Assembly: GCF_003254525.1 (NCBI RefSeq) | Contig: NZ_QFYS01000010.1 | Coordinates: 62,001-126,000 of the forward strand | Source: Phenylobacterium kunshanense | GTDB lineage: Bacteria; Pseudomonadota; Alphaproteobacteria; Caulobacterales; Caulobacteraceae | Length of the DNA stretch: 64,000 bases | Direction: 5' to 3' | Part shown: in pieces, positions 61,744-64,000 of the stretch | Layout of the letters: each line of letters starts with the position of its first letter | Numbering within the stretch: the stretch's first letter is position 1 | Position numbers and translations under genes: made by a program | Notes under the pieces: generated by a model | Told to the model about the DNA's origin: nothing | Databases searched by the model: none | The model's input: the letters and a program-made list of their open reading frames with translations, nothing else

Positions 61744-62727
61744 CTGTTTCCGCTCGTACGCCTGTTGGCCATCGGCGCCATGTCAGTGGCCCTGACCGGC
61801 TGCCTTGCCCGCGACATCCCCTACGCGACGCTCGAGGCGCGGTACGCCAGCTCCGCGTCGCGCTACATGGACCTCCCCAGCGGCCTGCGCGTCCACTACC
61901 GCGACGAGGGCCCGCGCGAGGCCCCGGTGGTGGTCCTCGCCCATGGGTTCTCCGCCTCGCTGCACGCCTGGGAGCCCTGGGTCGCCCGTCTCGGAGGCGA
62001 GTACCGGATCGTCACCCTGGATCTGCCCGGTCACGGCCTCACCCGCGCCCCGGCCGACTTCCAGGCCTCCACCGACCGGAGCGTGGCGGTCGTGGACCAG
62101 CTCACCCGCAGGCTCGGGATCGAGCGGTTCGTGGTGGGCGGCAATTCCATGGGCGGCGGCGTTGCTTGGAACTACGCCCTGGCTCATCCTGACCGCGTCC
62201 GGGGGCTGATTTTGGTCGATGCGGCCGGCTGGCCCGATCCCGAGCGCAGCCGCGAGGGCTCCCCGCTGGTCTTCAAGCTGCTGGGCAATCCGGTCGGCCG
62301 CACGATCCTTCGCAACGCCGATCCCGGCCTGATGGCCGAGAAGGGGCTGAAACAGGCCTACGGCGATGAGCGCCTGGTCACGCCCGAGCTGGTGACCCGC
62401 TACGTCGAGCTTGCCCGCGCGCCCGGCCACCGCGCCATCCTCACCAGCGGTCGCAGCGCGCCGGCCAGGACCGTGACGCCCGAGACTTTCAAGGCCATCC
62501 GCGCGCCGACGCTGGTCATGACCGGGGAGAAGGACACCGTGATCCCGGCCGCGCACGCGCGGGGCTTCGCCTCGGCGATCCCCGGCGCGAAGCTGGTGAC
62601 CTACCCTGAGGGCGGCCACGTGCCGATGGAGCAGCTTCCCGACCAGACGGCGGCCGACGCGCGCGCGTTCCTTCAGTCCCTGCAGGATCAGGCCGGCGCG
62701 CCCACCCGCGGCGTGGCGTCCAGGTAG
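61744..62727 (+). CDS. Alpha/beta hydrolase, lipoprotein, probable CTG start
   Basis: A 327-residue protein if started at CTG 61744, which GGGAGG precedes by 5 bases. This gives a complete lipoprotein signal (FPLVRLLAIGAMSVALTGC, lipid on C20). A TTG at 61765 lacks a ribosome site and would truncate the signal. The hydrolase fold shows GHGFSAS-like AHGFSASLHAWEPW (oxyanion), nucleophile GGNSMGGGVAW, Asp in GEKDTVIP and His in EGGHVPMEQ. Likely esterase or epoxide/haloalkane-type hydrolase in the periplasm. Confidence 0.85.
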   Translation: MFPLVRLLAIGAMSVALTGCLARDIPYATLEARYASSASRYMDLPSGLRVHYRDEGPREAPVVVLAHGFSASLHAWEPWVARLGGEYRIVTLDLPGHGLTRAPADFQASTDRSVAVVDQLTRRLGIERFVVGGNSMGGGVAWNYALAHPDRVRGLILVDAAGWPDPERSREGSPLVFKLLGNPVGRTILRNADPGLMAEKGLKQAYGDERLVTPELVTRYVELARAPGHRAILTSGRSAPARTVTPETFKAIRAPTLVMTGEKDTVIPAAHARGFASAIPGAKLVTYPEGGHVPMEQLPDQTAADARAFLQSLQDQAGAPTRGVASR

Positions 62728-63122
62728 CGCTGGATCTCGGCCAGCATCTCGCGCCAGGCCGTTTCGGTGGCTGGCGTCCAGTCAGGGCCCAGCACCTCGC
62801 GCACCGCCTCGGCCACGAAACCGAAGAAGGTGGAGAACACCTCCCGCGGGACTTCGTAGCCTTCGTGGGTGATCACCTCGGTCTTGATCAGATGGTCGGC
62901 GTAGAGGCGATCGCCCACGAAATCGAGGATCGCCGAGAACGTCCGCGCCAGCATCTCGCCGCGGATCGTGCCGTTGGTGTCGCGCCAGAACTGCGCCTCC
63001 ACCTGCGGGTGCGCCGCGAAGACGCGGCCATAGACCAGCGGCGCCGGGTCCTCGCACCGCTCGGCCATCAGTTCCAGGCTGCGTTCGATCTCGGCAGCGT
63101 GGGCGAAGGCCGGAGCGGTCAT
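62688..63122 (-). CDS. Globin-family protein
   Basis: A 144-residue single-domain globin-like protein: AAEIERSLELMAERCEDPAP (A/B helices), YGRVFAAHPQVEAQFWRDTN (C-E region), ITHEGYEVP with the likely proximal heme His, then VFSTFFGFVAEAVREVLGPD and WREMLAEIQRYLD (G/H helices). It could bind oxygen or NO and sits near fixK, fitting a low-oxygen role. Its 3' end overlaps the convergent hydrolase gene by 40 bases. Confidence 0.8.
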   Translation of the reverse strand: MTAPAFAHAAEIERSLELMAERCEDPAPLVYGRVFAAHPQVEAQFWRDTNGTIRGEMLARTFSAILDFVGDRLYADHLIKTEVITHEGYEVPREVFSTFFGFVAEAVREVLGPDWTPATETAWREMLAEIQRYLDATPRVGAPA

Positions 63123-63132
63123 GGGGGCGTCC

Positions 63133-64000
63133 TCAGGTGCTCTGGGTCGTGTCGGGCAGGCCCAGGATGCGTTTGGAGACGATGTTAAACTGGATTTCCT
63201 GCGATCCGCCATAGATCGACATCGCCTTCCCCCACAGCCAGGCGCGGACCGACTCGATCTCGTGTTCGTTGAAGGCCTCGCCCTCCCAGCCCAGGCCCTG
63301 GTGGCCCATCAGCTCCAGGGTCATCTCGGCGCGGGTCTGGGCGACCCAGGTGGCCGAGTTCTTCAGCACCGACGGGGCGTTGCCCGGGCTGTTGTTCCCC
63401 TTGGCCTCGGCGGCCGCGCGAGCCAGCGTCAGGGTGTGGGCCTTGGCGTCGATCTCGTGCTTCACCAGGCGCGAGCGGAAGTCGGGATCGGCCAGCCGGC
63501 CGCTGTCGTCCAGGCCGATGTACTGCTTGGCGATCTCGTTAAGCGGCCGCGGGGGCCGTCCGCCCATCGAGGCGCCGGTCTGGCTGGCCCGCTCGTGCTG
63601 CAGCAGGCGCTTGCCCACCGTCCAGCCGACGTTGAGCTGGCCGAGCAGCGCGTCCTTCGGCGCTTCCGCGTCCGTCAGGAAGGTCTCGCAGAACGGCGAG
63701 GCGCCCGAGATCAGGCCGATCGGCCGCGTCTCGATGCCCGGCTGCTTCATGTTCACCAGGAAGAAGCTGATGCCCTCATGCTTCTTGGCCGAGGGGTCGG
63801 TCCGCGCCAGCAGGCCGCACCAGTCGGAATACTGCGCACCGCTGGTCCAGGTCTTCTGGCCGTTGAAGACCCACTTGTCGCCGGCGTCCACCGCGCGGGT
63901 CTGCAACGAGGCCAGGTCCGAGCCGGCGTTCGGCTCGGAATAGCCGACGCACCACTGCACCTCGCCCCGCACGATCGGCGGGATGTGCTGCTTCTTCTGC
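63133..64000 (-). CDS. Acyl-CoA dehydrogenase (5' end outside window)
   Basis: The C-terminal 289 residues or so of an acyl-CoA dehydrogenase: VQWCVGYSEPNAGSDLASLQ (FAD-site motif), WVFNGQKTWTSGAQYSDWCG, then the helical C-terminal domain with GHQGLGWEG and YGGSQEIQFNIVSKRILGL (FAD/adenine contact). It oxidises an acyl-CoA to the enoyl-CoA with electrons to ETF. The gene begins beyond base 64000. It lies 10 bases upstream of the globin gene on the same strand. Confidence 0.9.
   Translation of the reverse strand, partial: QKKQHIPPIVRGEVQWCVGYSEPNAGSDLASLQTRAVDAGDKWVFNGQKTWTSGAQYSDWCGLLARTDPSAKKHEGISFFLVNMKQPGIETRPIGLISGASPFCETFLTDAEAPKDALLGQLNVGWTVGKRLLQHERASQTGASMGGRPPRPLNEIAKQYIGLDDSGRLADPDFRSRLVKHEIDAKAHTLTLARAAAEAKGNNSPGNAPSVLKNSATWVAQTRAEMTLELMGHQGLGWEGEAFNEHEIESVRAWLWGKAMSIYGGSQEIQFNIVSKRILGLPDTTQST

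Overview
The window looks like chromosomal DNA of a high-GC alphaproteobacterium, most likely Caulobacterales (Caulobacter/Phenylobacterium-like). This is inferred from the FixL/FixJ/FixK oxygen-control system, ccoNOQP-fixGHIS order, a PEPxxWA-CTERM protein, the CcoQ/CcoS forms and very high GC throughout; no species can be named from sequence alone. Genes are tightly packed with many 1-4 nt overlaps. No stretch over 300 bases lacks a gene; the longest gap (45420-45710, about 290 bases) is the promoter region of an outer-membrane barrel gene. I saw no CRISPR array, insertion sequence, integrase or phage gene.

Layout. 1-14.8 kb is a microaerobic respiration block: universal stress protein, AI-2E permease, heme-PAS kinase FixL, regulator FixJ and an orphan receiver on the plus strand. 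Facing them on the minus strand is one long operon, ccoN-ccoO-ccoQ-ccoP-fixG-fixH-fixI-ccoS-hemN, plus a 36-codon membrane ORF. This encodes the cbb3 oxidase, its copper/heme assembly factors and oxygen-independent heme synthesis. A Cys/His-rich small membrane protein and OmpW diverge from ccoN. 14.9-30 kb holds metabolic genes (SDR, quinone reductase, acyl-CoA ligase, P-type ATPase, VOC protein, two crotonase-fold enzymes, FGE-like lipoprotein, glutaminase, ATP-grasp/alpha-E plus transglutaminase). 30-46 kb mixes stress and housekeeping genes: TetR with its divergent partner, a membrane-MBL fusion, tlpA/argH/lptM/lysA, hpt, ftsEX, plsC and a DUF2125 protein. 46-60 kb carries a LytS/LytTR pair, a PEP-CTERM protein, tRNA-Met, glycosyltransferase/asparagine synthase/sugar dehydrogenase, FMN and FAD oxidoreductases, a TTC38-like protein, a serine hydrolase and a sulfotransferase. 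60.6-64 kb has fixK, a lipoprotein hydrolase, a globin and part of an acyl-CoA dehydrogenase.

How it fits together. FixL senses oxygen through a heme PAS domain and phosphorylates FixJ. In related bacteria FixJ turns on fixK, and FixK activates targets at TTGAT-N4-ATCAA boxes. I can read such boxes upstream of ccoN (perfect), hemN, ompW, between the P-type ATPase and an 83-aa ORF, and directly downstream of fixK. The last one is well placed, with a -10-like TGTATT, to drive a small non-coding RNA with an intrinsic terminator.

The most interesting observation is that RNA. A hairpin presenting the loop GTCCCCCATAAC, followed by a terminator, occurs twice on the minus strand (about 16707-16800 and 60665-60802). 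The stems differ completely in sequence but both pair, while the loop is identical. This suggests a conserved small-RNA family, with one member probably switched on by low oxygen.
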